Shown: positions 17,001 through 22,062 of the stretch, in pieces
Layout: each line of letters starts with the position of its first letter
Numbering within the stretch: the stretch's first letter is position 1
Assembly (NCBI GenBank): GCA_020439995.1
Contig: JAGROY010000112.1
Coordinates: 1 to 43,146, forward strand
Direction: 5' to 3'
Source of the DNA: Verrucomicrobiia bacterium
Lineage (GTDB): Bacteria > Verrucomicrobiota > Verrucomicrobiia > Verrucomicrobiales > DEV007
Length of the DNA stretch: 43,146 nt
Notes under the pieces: generated by a model
The model's database searches: none
Told to the model about the DNA's origin: nothing
What the model saw: the letters and a program-made list of their open reading frames with translations, nothing else
Made by a program: the position numbers and the translations under genes

Positions 17001-18941
17001 TTCGCCTGCACAGAGTTTTTCCCAGAAGGTTTCTACATCCGGCGCTCCCGGGAACCGACCGGCCATTCCCACAACTGCGATCAAGCCGCTCTCGGAGTGC
17101 TCAGATCGGCTCACCGATTGGCTTACAGACCCCTCTCCAGCAATGTGTTGTGCCAATTTCGCAATCGTCGTAAACTGGAAGAAATCGGTAATGGGAAACT
17201 CGCGTTTCAACGCAGTCTGCACTTTCTCATGAATTCGGGCGACATGCAGAGAGCTCACTCCGAGGTCGAAAAAATTGACATTGTCAGGAACCGTATCGCT
17301 CCCTAACACTGTTGCAAAGGCACTTGCAATCGTCTGAGCAATGGCATCGCCCTTGAATGGTTCAGGCGCACTCGATTCCTCTCGGGTAGCCAGCAACTCC
17401 TTGCGGTCGATCTTACCATTCGTCGTAAGCGGCATCGCCTCCACCTTGTGAAAAATGGTCGGCACCATGTAAGCGGGCAATCTCTCACCGAGGAACGCAA
17501 TCAAAGCATGCCGCTCGACTACACCGTCACCTACATAAAATGCGATCAGCACTTTCTCTGCCCCGTCGACGGGTGCGTGAGCAACCACGGAGGCCTGGCT
17601 GACACCAACGAATTGCTCCAGGGCCTCTTCAATTTCATCCAGCTCAATCCGGAATCCGCGAATCTTCACCTGCTGATCCATCCGGCCAAGGAATTCGATG
17701 AGGCCATCCTCTTTGAATCGCGCGAGATCGCCAGTGCGATAAAGCCTAATGCCTGGATCCCATGGTGCTGTGACGAATCTTTCTGCTGTGAGATCGGGCC
17801 GGTTCCAGTAACCGATAGCGAGACCATCACCGCCAGCGCAGAGTTCACCTTGTTCACCAGCGGCCACCGGTTTGAGTTGATCATCAAGAATGAATATAGA
17901 AGTATTCGACACTGGACGCCCAATCGGCAACGAGCCCCCGCCCTCTGAATCACTGATAGTTATGCGGTGACAACAAGTGAACGTGGTGTTCTCAGTCGGC
18001 CCGTAACCGTTGATGAGTTTGAGATCCGGGAATGCTCGCAGCATTCTTGCAGTACGTGCGGGCGAGACGACATCGCCTCCCGTCAGCAACTGGCGCAGCT
18101 TCCCTAGATCTTCAGACCGGTCATCGACCATCGCATTGAAGAGCCCAGCGGTGAGCCACATCGTAGTGATCTTATAGTCGTCGATCGCGCGCCCCAGTGC
18201 GCGGAGTGACGGATCATCGTTCGGCATGATGACCAGTTCGCCACCGTGTAAGAGCGCCCCCCATATCTCAAGCGTCGATGCATCAAAGGCAACTGGCGCA
18301 TACTGCAGGATACGCTCATCCGGGCCGAGGTCCATGAAATTCTGACCAATTACCAAACGGAGCACGGCCCGATGCGGGATCACCGTGCCCTTTGGCTGGC
18401 CCGTCGATCCGGAAGTGTACATCACATAAGCAGGTGCACTGCCGTCGACTTCTGGCAGCGTTTCACAGTGCTCCCCGCTTCCAGCACTCCAGGGAACGGA
18501 AACAAGGTCTCTGCGCTTGGAAGTCAGCTCCTGAAACTCTCCGACTAGAATTCGAATCCCTGTGTCAGCTACCATGAACTTGAGTCGCTCCAGAGGATAG
18601 GATGCATCCAGCGGCATGTAGGCAGCACCAGCTTTGATAATCCCTAACAATACCACCGGCAGTTCAACCCGCCGATCGGGGGCGACGCCCACCATATCGC
18701 CAGGCTGTACCCCCGCAGCAATCAGGCTGGCAGCAAACGTATCCGAAGCAATCTGCAAGTCCCTATAGCTAAGCACCTCTTCACGGTGTCGCACAGCAAC
18801 CCGATCGGGATAGCGGGCGGCCACTTCAGTGAAGACTTCGCCAATTCCTTTGTCCGATGGATAGGAAGCTTTGGAGCCACACCAAGCGTCAGGGATGCCG
18901 GGACGTGGAGACTTAAAGTGATTCGTCGATGACATACTCAT
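8073..18941 (-). CDS. Hybrid NRPS-PKS megasynthase, A-T-KS-AT-T-AMT-C-A-T-TE
   Basis: A single gene of about 3,620 codons. Domains by position: A1 18840-17390 (YTSGSTG, NGYGPTE, YRTGDL, NGKIDRK); T1 near 17260 (LGVSSL); KS 17095-15790 (active Cys at 16550-16548 in CACSTS, EAHGTGT, NVGHLDIAAG); AT 15510-14560 (GHSIGE Ser at 15203-15201, malonyl-type HAFH near 14910); ACP near 14130 (MGFDSL); Met/Gln/Pro-rich linker 13990-13560; class III aminotransferase 13520-12170 (PLP Lys at 12689-12687 in YGKVVGGG); C 12070-10760 (HHIVLDG near 11650); A2 10690-9200; T2 near 9055 (GGHSL); thioesterase 8880-8090 (GYSFGG Ser at 8651-8649, GDHERIF). All active-site motifs seen are intact. No KR, DH or epimerase domain is present. 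Predicted course: load an amino acid, extend with malonate, aminate the beta-keto group, join a second amino acid, release. The frame opens at 19001, but ATG 18941 starts one base after the nitrilase stop and is preferred. No MbtH or phosphopantetheinyl transferase is nearby. Confidence 0.95.
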   Translation of the reverse strand: MSMSSTNHFKSPRPGIPDAWCGSKASYPSDKGIGEVFTEVAARYPDRVAVRHREEVLSYRDLQIASDTFAASLIAAGVQPGDMVGVAPDRRVELPVVLLGIIKAGAAYMPLDASYPLERLKFMVADTGIRILVGEFQELTSKRRDLVSVPWSAGSGEHCETLPEVDGSAPAYVMYTSGSTGQPKGTVIPHRAVLRLVIGQNFMDLGPDERILQYAPVAFDASTLEIWGALLHGGELVIMPNDDPSLRALGRAIDDYKITTMWLTAGLFNAMVDDRSEDLGKLRQLLTGGDVVSPARTARMLRAFPDLKLINGYGPTENTTFTCCHRITISDSEGGGSLPIGRPVSNTSIFILDDQLKPVAAGEQGELCAGGDGLAIGYWNRPDLTAERFVTAPWDPGIRLYRTGDLARFKEDGLIEFLGRMDQQVKIRGFRIELDEIEEALEQFVGVSQASVVAHAPVDGAEKVLIAFYVGDGVVERHALIAFLGERLPAYMVPTIFHKVEAMPLTTNGKIDRKELLATREESSAPEPFKGDAIAQTIASAFATVLGSDTVPDNVNFFDLGVSSLHVARIHEKVQTALKREFPITDFFQFTTIAKLAQHIAGEGSVSQSVSRSEHSESGLIAVVGMAGRFPGAPDVETFWEKLCAGEEMISHFSEEELDYSNQKAPGADPDGVYVRSRSIIEGSDLFDARHFGIPPKEAESLDPQHRVLLEVAQEALESAGCDPDRFNGKIGFFSGSSQNSYLLNNLLGNREFTQQLAAGYPVSNFSVMFGNDKDFLPTRIAYKLNLKGQAMAIQCACSTSLVAIAEACKNLQSNHCDMALAGGISLTFPRKRDYLYTPDGMASKDGHCRAFDKDATGTVFGEGAGLVALKRLEDAERDGDRILAVVRGFALNNDGADKAGYAAPSINGQSNVIREAHAAAGVDAESISYIEAHGTGTPLGDPIEIAGLKHAFSATTDKKQFCAIGTGKTNVGHLDIAAGVTGFIKTVMSLHHRKLPPLLHFKQANPKIDFENSPFFPVTELTDWSGDDSTPRRAGISAFGVGGTNVHMILEEAPVRSPSQVRVSEPQIFPLSGTSKEAVEESIVRLGAFAATHPDGNAADVAATLQLGRRVYAHRTWVTADAKMSAIVDSCKKQSDRRILQNDKSLGKVCMLFPGQGSQHPGMASDVYRTFPVFRNALDQCAEILCDEIGEDIRKQIYPEASHAQAAADRLKNTSLAQPAIFSIEYSLMRQWMHWGIEPSCMVGHSIGEFAAACTAGVFSVEEALRLIALRGKLMADLPGGAMLSVRLCEERALAYLENTELDLAAVNGGMSCVVAGADSAAKEFIQRLESDGVIVKPLHTSHAFHSRMMDPIVPAFEAAVARVKLAAPSARILSTVTNDWLSAKEATDPHYWAAHLRKPVRFFGAAEQLWKMSDTILLEVGPGRTLATLAGQNPERKSSQVALATLPHPSSNDRSDLHMLNTLGEMWARGLMVDWSRLHEGKIVRKADAPTYAFQRKRFWVEPVPAATHPVPPLPMNSWPTPATPGIPPIPQTFFMPTAQAAVEPNSSLINETQTMSENLSQPTAGASFKQRLECELKDVLSELSGVDPDEMDPTASFLEMGFDSLLLTQAGKELKDAFGVNVSLRQLIDEFTCIDALTRYLEGKVEASKFAGTATPVASANATPNPVPANPVMNAAMQPGQEQWAQPQMQQQPVGYNPYMNPWMPQPQMMHPMQIAQMQMHLAQMAQMTQMAMSPQMGMMPQWPQMPVSAPPPAAAEDQSQPVQQQDPLVENKAESEPPAVPVKFGPATVIDRTNNDEDMTKSQRLFLDDLVKRYTERTAKSKALTQEYRQWHADPRTASGFNRAWKEMVYQIITVRSKGSRLLDTDGNEYIDILNGFGPGFLGHSPDFIMDAIRDQLEMGFEVGPQCMLALEASKLFCEVTGNERASFVNTGSEAVQAAMRLARTVTGRDKIVIFARDYHGNFDEVLVRGANKGGNLKSLPVAPGISKRAVADMIVLPYGTEESLEIIREYADTLAAVIVEPVQSRRPEFQPREFIREVREITRNSGTLFVFDEVVTGFRSGPKGAQEFYGVDADLATYGKVVGGGMPLGVVAGKAEFMDTFDGGMWQYGDDSFPEKPVTFFAGTFVRHPLAMATVKAMLQFFKEQTPHFWATVNAKGNKLAKTVDSFFVEEGFPVRMPNFGSLMFVRMGEDEKYGNLMFYNLRSKGVFMLEGFPSYVTSAHSDEDLDYVIDAFKQSANEMREAGFFKAAKPMSGGCGERLMSPPPILSAIPSNRSIEPEAQLVEQGVKKSLAPLRVSTTEPQREIYLASRLSDACSCAFNESASLTLTGALDIAKLEEAFFTIVQRHDCLRATFADDGATMLVHASAGVPFEMVDLSADGTMSLAELLRCEVSEAFDLELGPLLKAKLVRCSEMHHILVVTGHHIVLDGWSFNVLAEELSALYSASVRGEKSPLPIAKQFEEYSLEIGFRARGVEHEQQETFWLERFSTLPEPIELPLDRPYPSDRSYRGGTVEHRIDQDTYTAIKKLGARNGCTLYATLGAVFKVLMHRLTGQNDLVVGIPAAGQNDGENTEYLVGHCVNFLPLRSRLADGVPFSEFLRTARQTILDATDNRGYTYGELIQRLEIERDPRRMPLLEVAFNVERMDYFGEWEGLQCRFEPNGKEFVHYTMFMNIVESVDGLRIDVDYNQDVLDGETVRHWLAMFEQLMVGIIAEPATRVSELPLMDAAGLEQVISTFNSHDCGAAPDECVHELFEQQVALAPERDALVYDGGTVTYSELNAQAERFANCLKANGVGKGNMVAVFCDRCPELVAALIGILKAGAAYVPIDPGYPQDRIDFMLDDANAPVIITKSDLLEGLSEDAKAGKEIMLLDEPMPDVAGRRPAADVHKTDTAYVIYTSGSTGRPKGTVVPHRGITRLVRNTDYIDFSSEQTFLMAAPVSFDASTLEIWGPLLNGGRLAILPAGAPSLQDIGDALQRFEVTTLWLTAGLFQLMVDERLQDIAGVKQLLAGGDVLSKVHVRKALEAMPSDAMLVNGYGPTENTTFTTCHTITMRDLDLPTLPIGRPIPHTQVYILDANMQPVPVGVRGQLFIGGEGLATGYHNLPELTEERFVPNPFSPDPGAKLYGSGDICRWLKDGTIEFFGRGDSQVKIRGFRIEPGEIESVIGALPEVSQAVVTVAGDTASDKHLAAFVCPAEGESIFTETLRAHVAEHLPAYMLPSTFVVMDQMPVTANGKIDYRALPSTNGRRDDAIDHVEPRNETERRLAILWQDVLELEKVGVTDDFFAIGGHSLKGLQLFTRIQDQFEVSLPLATLFKAPTIEKLATMITGVHSAGTPAPETIAVLREAGSKTPIFSVHGGDGGVLFYKDFCDLLDSDRPFFAIEAPMLLDPCRLEAEESVEATASLYIEQLRSVRPRGPYIVGGYSFGGSVAYEMAQQLRSAGDEVEMLVLFDTPNPARESEFRNGVWGRISVNWQQNGDTGVLRKLKGLGERIGSGMVNKAQHHARLSATRRAVESNGTLDQTQRLIYIRECHAALAAKYDPKRYDGVMLLMRADNVADGFNFNREMGWDNLVDDLRVVDIPGDHERIFYDPHTAELAARFQAELNRLEQAGALVT

Positions 18942-18942
18942 A

Positions 18943-19701
18943 CTAGAGCTTTCGATCACGCAGGGCTGGGAAGCTGTCTCTCCAGCGGTTGAGCTCTTCA
19001 AAATTCAGATCAGCCGAGATGAGACCTTCATCACTTCCGGCGTCCGCGATGATCTCGCCCATGTAGTCTACAATGACACTGCGGCCGGTGTATTCCAGAT
19101 GGGGATCCTTGCCCGTGCGGTTGACGCCGATCACATAGGCGAGGTTCTCAATCGCCCGCGCCTGAAGAAGCGTCACCCAGTGCTGGATGCGCTTTGATGG
19201 CCAGTTGGCAATCACTGCGATCAGGTTTGCCCCTGACTTGCTCGCCAGGCGAAATGCTTCGGGAAAGCGCAGATCGTAGCAAATGAATGGGGCGATCACT
19301 GCATTTCCGAGAGCGAAGCTCTTCACCTCAGTCCCTGCCGCATAGTGCTTGTCCTCTTCACCCAGAGAAAAGGGGTGAATCTTCTGATAGCGGCAAGCCA
19401 GCATCCCATCGCTTGTGTAAGTGAGTGATTCGTTGAAGCATCTGCCATCTGTTGACTCTCTAACATTCCCACCCATCACGGCGCAACCCAGCTTGCGTGC
19501 CAGGGAGGATAGCCATTGCTCAGTTGCCCCCCCCTCCTCCTCTGCGGCTGCAGCAGAATTCATCGTGAAACCGGTCGAAAACATCTCCGGCAAGACCAAC
19601 AAATCGTCGGCTCCAGCGCTGCCAATGATCCCTTCGATTCGTGTTTGGTTCTGCACCTTGGCTTCCCAAGCGATATCCAGCTGCAATCCGGTTATTCGCA
19701 T
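18943..19701 (-). CDS. Nitrilase-superfamily amidohydrolase, omega-amidase (YafV/Nit2) type
   Basis: The 252-residue protein has the nitrilase-fold triad: Glu39 in LPEMF, Lys107 in YQKIHPF and Cys141 in ICYDLRFPE. The LPEMFSTGF and KIHPFSLGEE segments resemble the omega-amidases YafV and Nit2, which hydrolyse alpha-ketoglutaramate to 2-oxoglutarate and ammonia. It is cytoplasmic, with no signal peptide. Its TAG stop is separated by a single base from the preferred ATG of the megasynthase, so translation is probably coupled. That makes it the only other member of the biosynthetic operon. It could instead be an unlinked repair amidase or act on the product itself. Family is certain; substrate is inferred. 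Confidence 0.87.
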   Translation of the reverse strand: MRITGLQLDIAWEAKVQNQTRIEGIIGSAGADDLLVLPEMFSTGFTMNSAAAAEEEGGATEQWLSSLARKLGCAVMGGNVRESTDGRCFNESLTYTSDGMLACRYQKIHPFSLGEEDKHYAAGTEVKSFALGNAVIAPFICYDLRFPEAFRLASKSGANLIAVIANWPSKRIQHWVTLLQARAIENLAYVIGVNRTGKDPHLEYTGRSVIVDYMGEIIADAGSDEGLISADLNFEELNRWRDSFPALRDRKL

Positions 19702-19827
19702 CTTCTATAATTTCAAGAAATAGTTATAATTTTCAGTGATTCCAACGCCTATCGATGTTAGATTCTTAAGAATCCACAACTGTCAGCACCTTAAATTAGA
19801 TCGTTTTATTATAATTTCCACAATTAA
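19702..19827. promoter_or_regulatory. AT-rich divergent promoter region with palindrome
   Basis: This very AT-rich gap lies between the nitrilase-megasynthase operon (minus) and the outer-membrane barrel gene (plus). TATAAT-like hexamers occur at 19706-19711, 19725-19730 and 19810-19815. At 19761-19774 there is a perfect 14-base palindrome, GATTCTTAAGAATC, suitable for a dimeric regulator. No good -35 element could be paired by eye. Confidence 0.45.
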
Positions 19828-21348
19828 ATGGAGATTTTCAACTATCACCACCCAAGCTCAATGAACTGGCGAATGGCTAGATTCAAACTCGTTAAGCTGT
19901 TTCTTTTGTGTCAGTTAGCCACTATCTGCCTAGGACAGAACGTACCCTATGAGGCGGTGGTAGACGACAGTGAAACCATTAGGAGGATCGAACCATCTGG
20001 GGCTGCCGTTGATCCCGAACTGCTGACAGCCCCAGGTGCAACCGCGAATCTTGAAGCGCTCGGAATCAAAGATCTGGATGAACTTGAAGATCTTGCCCCT
20101 GGCGCTGATGGCACCTCTTTGATCAACGCCGTGGATTCCCCTGAGAATACTGTAACTGCCTGGGAACATGATCCTGCAGAGGTACCACGTAATCAGCGTC
20201 GGCAAACACTGCCTGGTCCCCGACCGCCGTCGATTCCGGAGATCGAAGCAGCTTACGACAAGAGGGAAGCAGATCGCAGCGCCACTGCCTCGTTTGGAAA
20301 ACCCAGGGTGAAGATCAAAGCACAGACCGGTGCGACCTGGGACGACAACGTTTTCATCAGCGCGAGCAAGAAAGAGAGCGACACCATTTTCAGCACTAGC
20401 GCGACCACATCGGTTCAAGCAGGAAACTTCAATGCGGCTTATGCATCGCGGGTCAAAGCGGAATACACGCCACAGGCCTACGTCTTCGTCGAGCACTCGG
20501 AGGAAAACAGCATCGACCACGATGCGGAATTCGAAGTGCAATACGCAGCGAACCGCACCACCGGTGCTGTGAGGGGCTCCTACCGTAAAACCAGCGGAGG
20601 CAATCCCGACTTTGGCGAGCGTGTCGATGCACAGGTAGGCAATGTCGAACTGATGCTGGCCTACGCATTCACCGCTCGAACCCGTGCCGAGATCACCGGC
20701 CGCTACACCGACCGCCGCTATGACGCTGACTACGCGTTCGATTCCAGAGAGTCGAGCGGGCAACTCTATGTCGACTACGAGGCGACGGACAAGACTCACC
20801 TGTCCGCCGGAGTGGCTGCGGGAAAACTGGATGTCGATGGAGCGGGAGCGCAAGACTTCCAACGGGCGTTGCTCCGCATGCGGGCGCAGGTCACGTCGAA
20901 AACTCAATTTACAGCCGAAGGTGGCGCAGATTTCAGGCAAACCGATGCAGCTGACAGAATCACCCCCGTGGTTCAGCTTGCGCTCAATACCACGCCCCAG
21001 GAAGGCACTGAAGTCGGGCTTCGTCTCACCCGCGAGATTCAGCCGTCCGGTTCGCTCGGTGGCCAAAACTATGTGCGCACCGGAGTCGGCGTGACCGGAT
21101 CCCAGCGGTTGACGGATCGCTTCAAGTTTACACTCGATGCAGGGTACGATCGCTACGGCTACGAGAGTGCATCTGGTGATGGTGACTCCAGTCGCGAGGA
21201 CGATTTCTACTCAATACGGCCGGGACTCCGCTATGAACGTGAGCACGTGAATGCCGACCTGTTTTACGAATACCGTAAAAACACCAGCTCGGACACTTTC
21301 TCCTACGATGTCAACCGCGTCGGCATTTCACTTGGAACGCAATTTTGA
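19828..21348 (+). CDS. Outer-membrane beta-barrel protein, probably polysaccharide-export associated
   Basis: The 506-residue frame begins with a signal peptide whose hydrophobic core is VKLFLLCQLATICLG, cleaved near GQN. The start is ambiguous: ATG at 19828, 19861 or 19873, the latter two giving more ordinary signal peptides. A Pro/Glu-rich periplasmic stretch (about residues 45-150) follows. The rest, from about 160, is amphipathic alternating strands rich in Tyr, Thr and Arg, ending in an aromatic-terminated strand (SLGTQF), the usual signal for BAM insertion. It resembles barrel proteins found beside exopolysaccharide operons. The next gene is a Wza-type export protein on the same strand, which supports that role. 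A specific substrate is not visible. Confidence 0.78.
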   Translation: MEIFNYHHPSSMNWRMARFKLVKLFLLCQLATICLGQNVPYEAVVDDSETIRRIEPSGAAVDPELLTAPGATANLEALGIKDLDELEDLAPGADGTSLINAVDSPENTVTAWEHDPAEVPRNQRRQTLPGPRPPSIPEIEAAYDKREADRSATASFGKPRVKIKAQTGATWDDNVFISASKKESDTIFSTSATTSVQAGNFNAAYASRVKAEYTPQAYVFVEHSEENSIDHDAEFEVQYAANRTTGAVRGSYRKTSGGNPDFGERVDAQVGNVELMLAYAFTARTRAEITGRYTDRRYDADYAFDSRESSGQLYVDYEATDKTHLSAGVAAGKLDVDGAGAQDFQRALLRMRAQVTSKTQFTAEGGADFRQTDAADRITPVVQLALNTTPQEGTEVGLRLTREIQPSGSLGGQNYVRTGVGVTGSQRLTDRFKFTLDAGYDRYGYESASGDGDSSREDDFYSIRPGLRYEREHVNADLFYEYRKNTSSDTFSYDVNRVGISLGTQF

Positions 21349-21401
21349 CGAATCCCCAGTGCGGAGTATCTTAGATAGTTCTTTCTAACATACCAACAGG
21401 C

Positions 21402-21998
21402 ATGCCAACCTTCCTCAGGAACCACCTTATCAGCGCCTGCTTCGTGGCCTTCTTCGCCTCGGCGGGCATCGTTGCGCCACCGTCAGCAACCGCTGCTGAC
21501 GACTACAAAATTCGTGCGAACGATACCATTGAGGTGAAAGTGTTTCAGGAAGACGATCTCAGCCTCAAGACCCGTGTGTCCAAGGAAGGCCTGGTGGTTC
21601 TACCACTCGTCGGTCCGATCCAGGTACTCGGTCTCAGCCCTAACCTTGCAGCCCAGCGCATCAAGACAGCCTACGCGGATGGGTATCTCGTCAACCCACA
21701 GGTCAATGTCTCCGTCGCCGATGTGGCAAAGCGGAATTTCACCGTGCTGGGACAGGTGTCAAAGCCTGGAGTCTATCAGATTCCCGATTACGAATTCATC
21801 ACGCTGGTGCAGGCAATTGGCATGGCTGGCGGCTACACAAGCAAGGCGAACGAGAAGAAAGTGACAGTCAAACGCAAGGTCGACGGCAAGGATGTCACCC
21901 GAACGTTCAACGCGCGGGACATGGCCAAACTTTCGAAATCCCGCCAGGTTGCGATTATCGATGGTGACGTGATCTCCATCGAGGAATCGATCTTCTAG
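21402..21998 (+). CDS. Polysaccharide export protein (Wza/Poly_export family, with SLBB domain)
   Basis: The 198-residue protein has a signal peptide (about residues 1-31, cleavage near ATAA). It is followed by the Poly_export domain (YKIRANDTIEVKVFQEDDLS, VVLPLVGPIQVLG, then YLVNPQVNVSV) and an SLBB segment (FTVLGQVSKPGVYQIP, AIGMAGGYTSKAN). Family members form the periplasmic and outer-membrane channel for capsule or exopolysaccharide. It is half the length of Wza and has no lipobox cysteine, so it may lack the outer-membrane helix and depend on the upstream barrel. It lies 53 bases after that barrel gene. No polymerase, flippase or chain-length kinase gene is present in the window. Confidence 0.9.
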   Translation: MPTFLRNHLISACFVAFFASAGIVAPPSATAADDYKIRANDTIEVKVFQEDDLSLKTRVSKEGLVVLPLVGPIQVLGLSPNLAAQRIKTAYADGYLVNPQVNVSVADVAKRNFTVLGQVSKPGVYQIPDYEFITLVQAIGMAGGYTSKANEKKVTVKRKVDGKDVTRTFNARDMAKLSKSRQVAIIDGDVISIEESIF

Positions 21999-22062
21999 TC
22001 GGCGCAGACTGAGCGAATTCTCGCATTGCCGATTCATTCTGCCCTCCGTAGGGTGCGCCTTG

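Noticed and set aside
18942..19001. Upstream ATG for the megasynthase
   Set aside because: It would lie 59 bases inside the nitrilase gene; the ATG at 18941 directly after the nitrilase stop is more natural, though the longer start is not excluded.
19930..21066. 378-codon minus-strand frame opposite the barrel gene
   Set aside because: The plus-strand frame has a signal peptide and barrel pattern; the minus-strand peptide has Cys/Arg-rich shadow composition.
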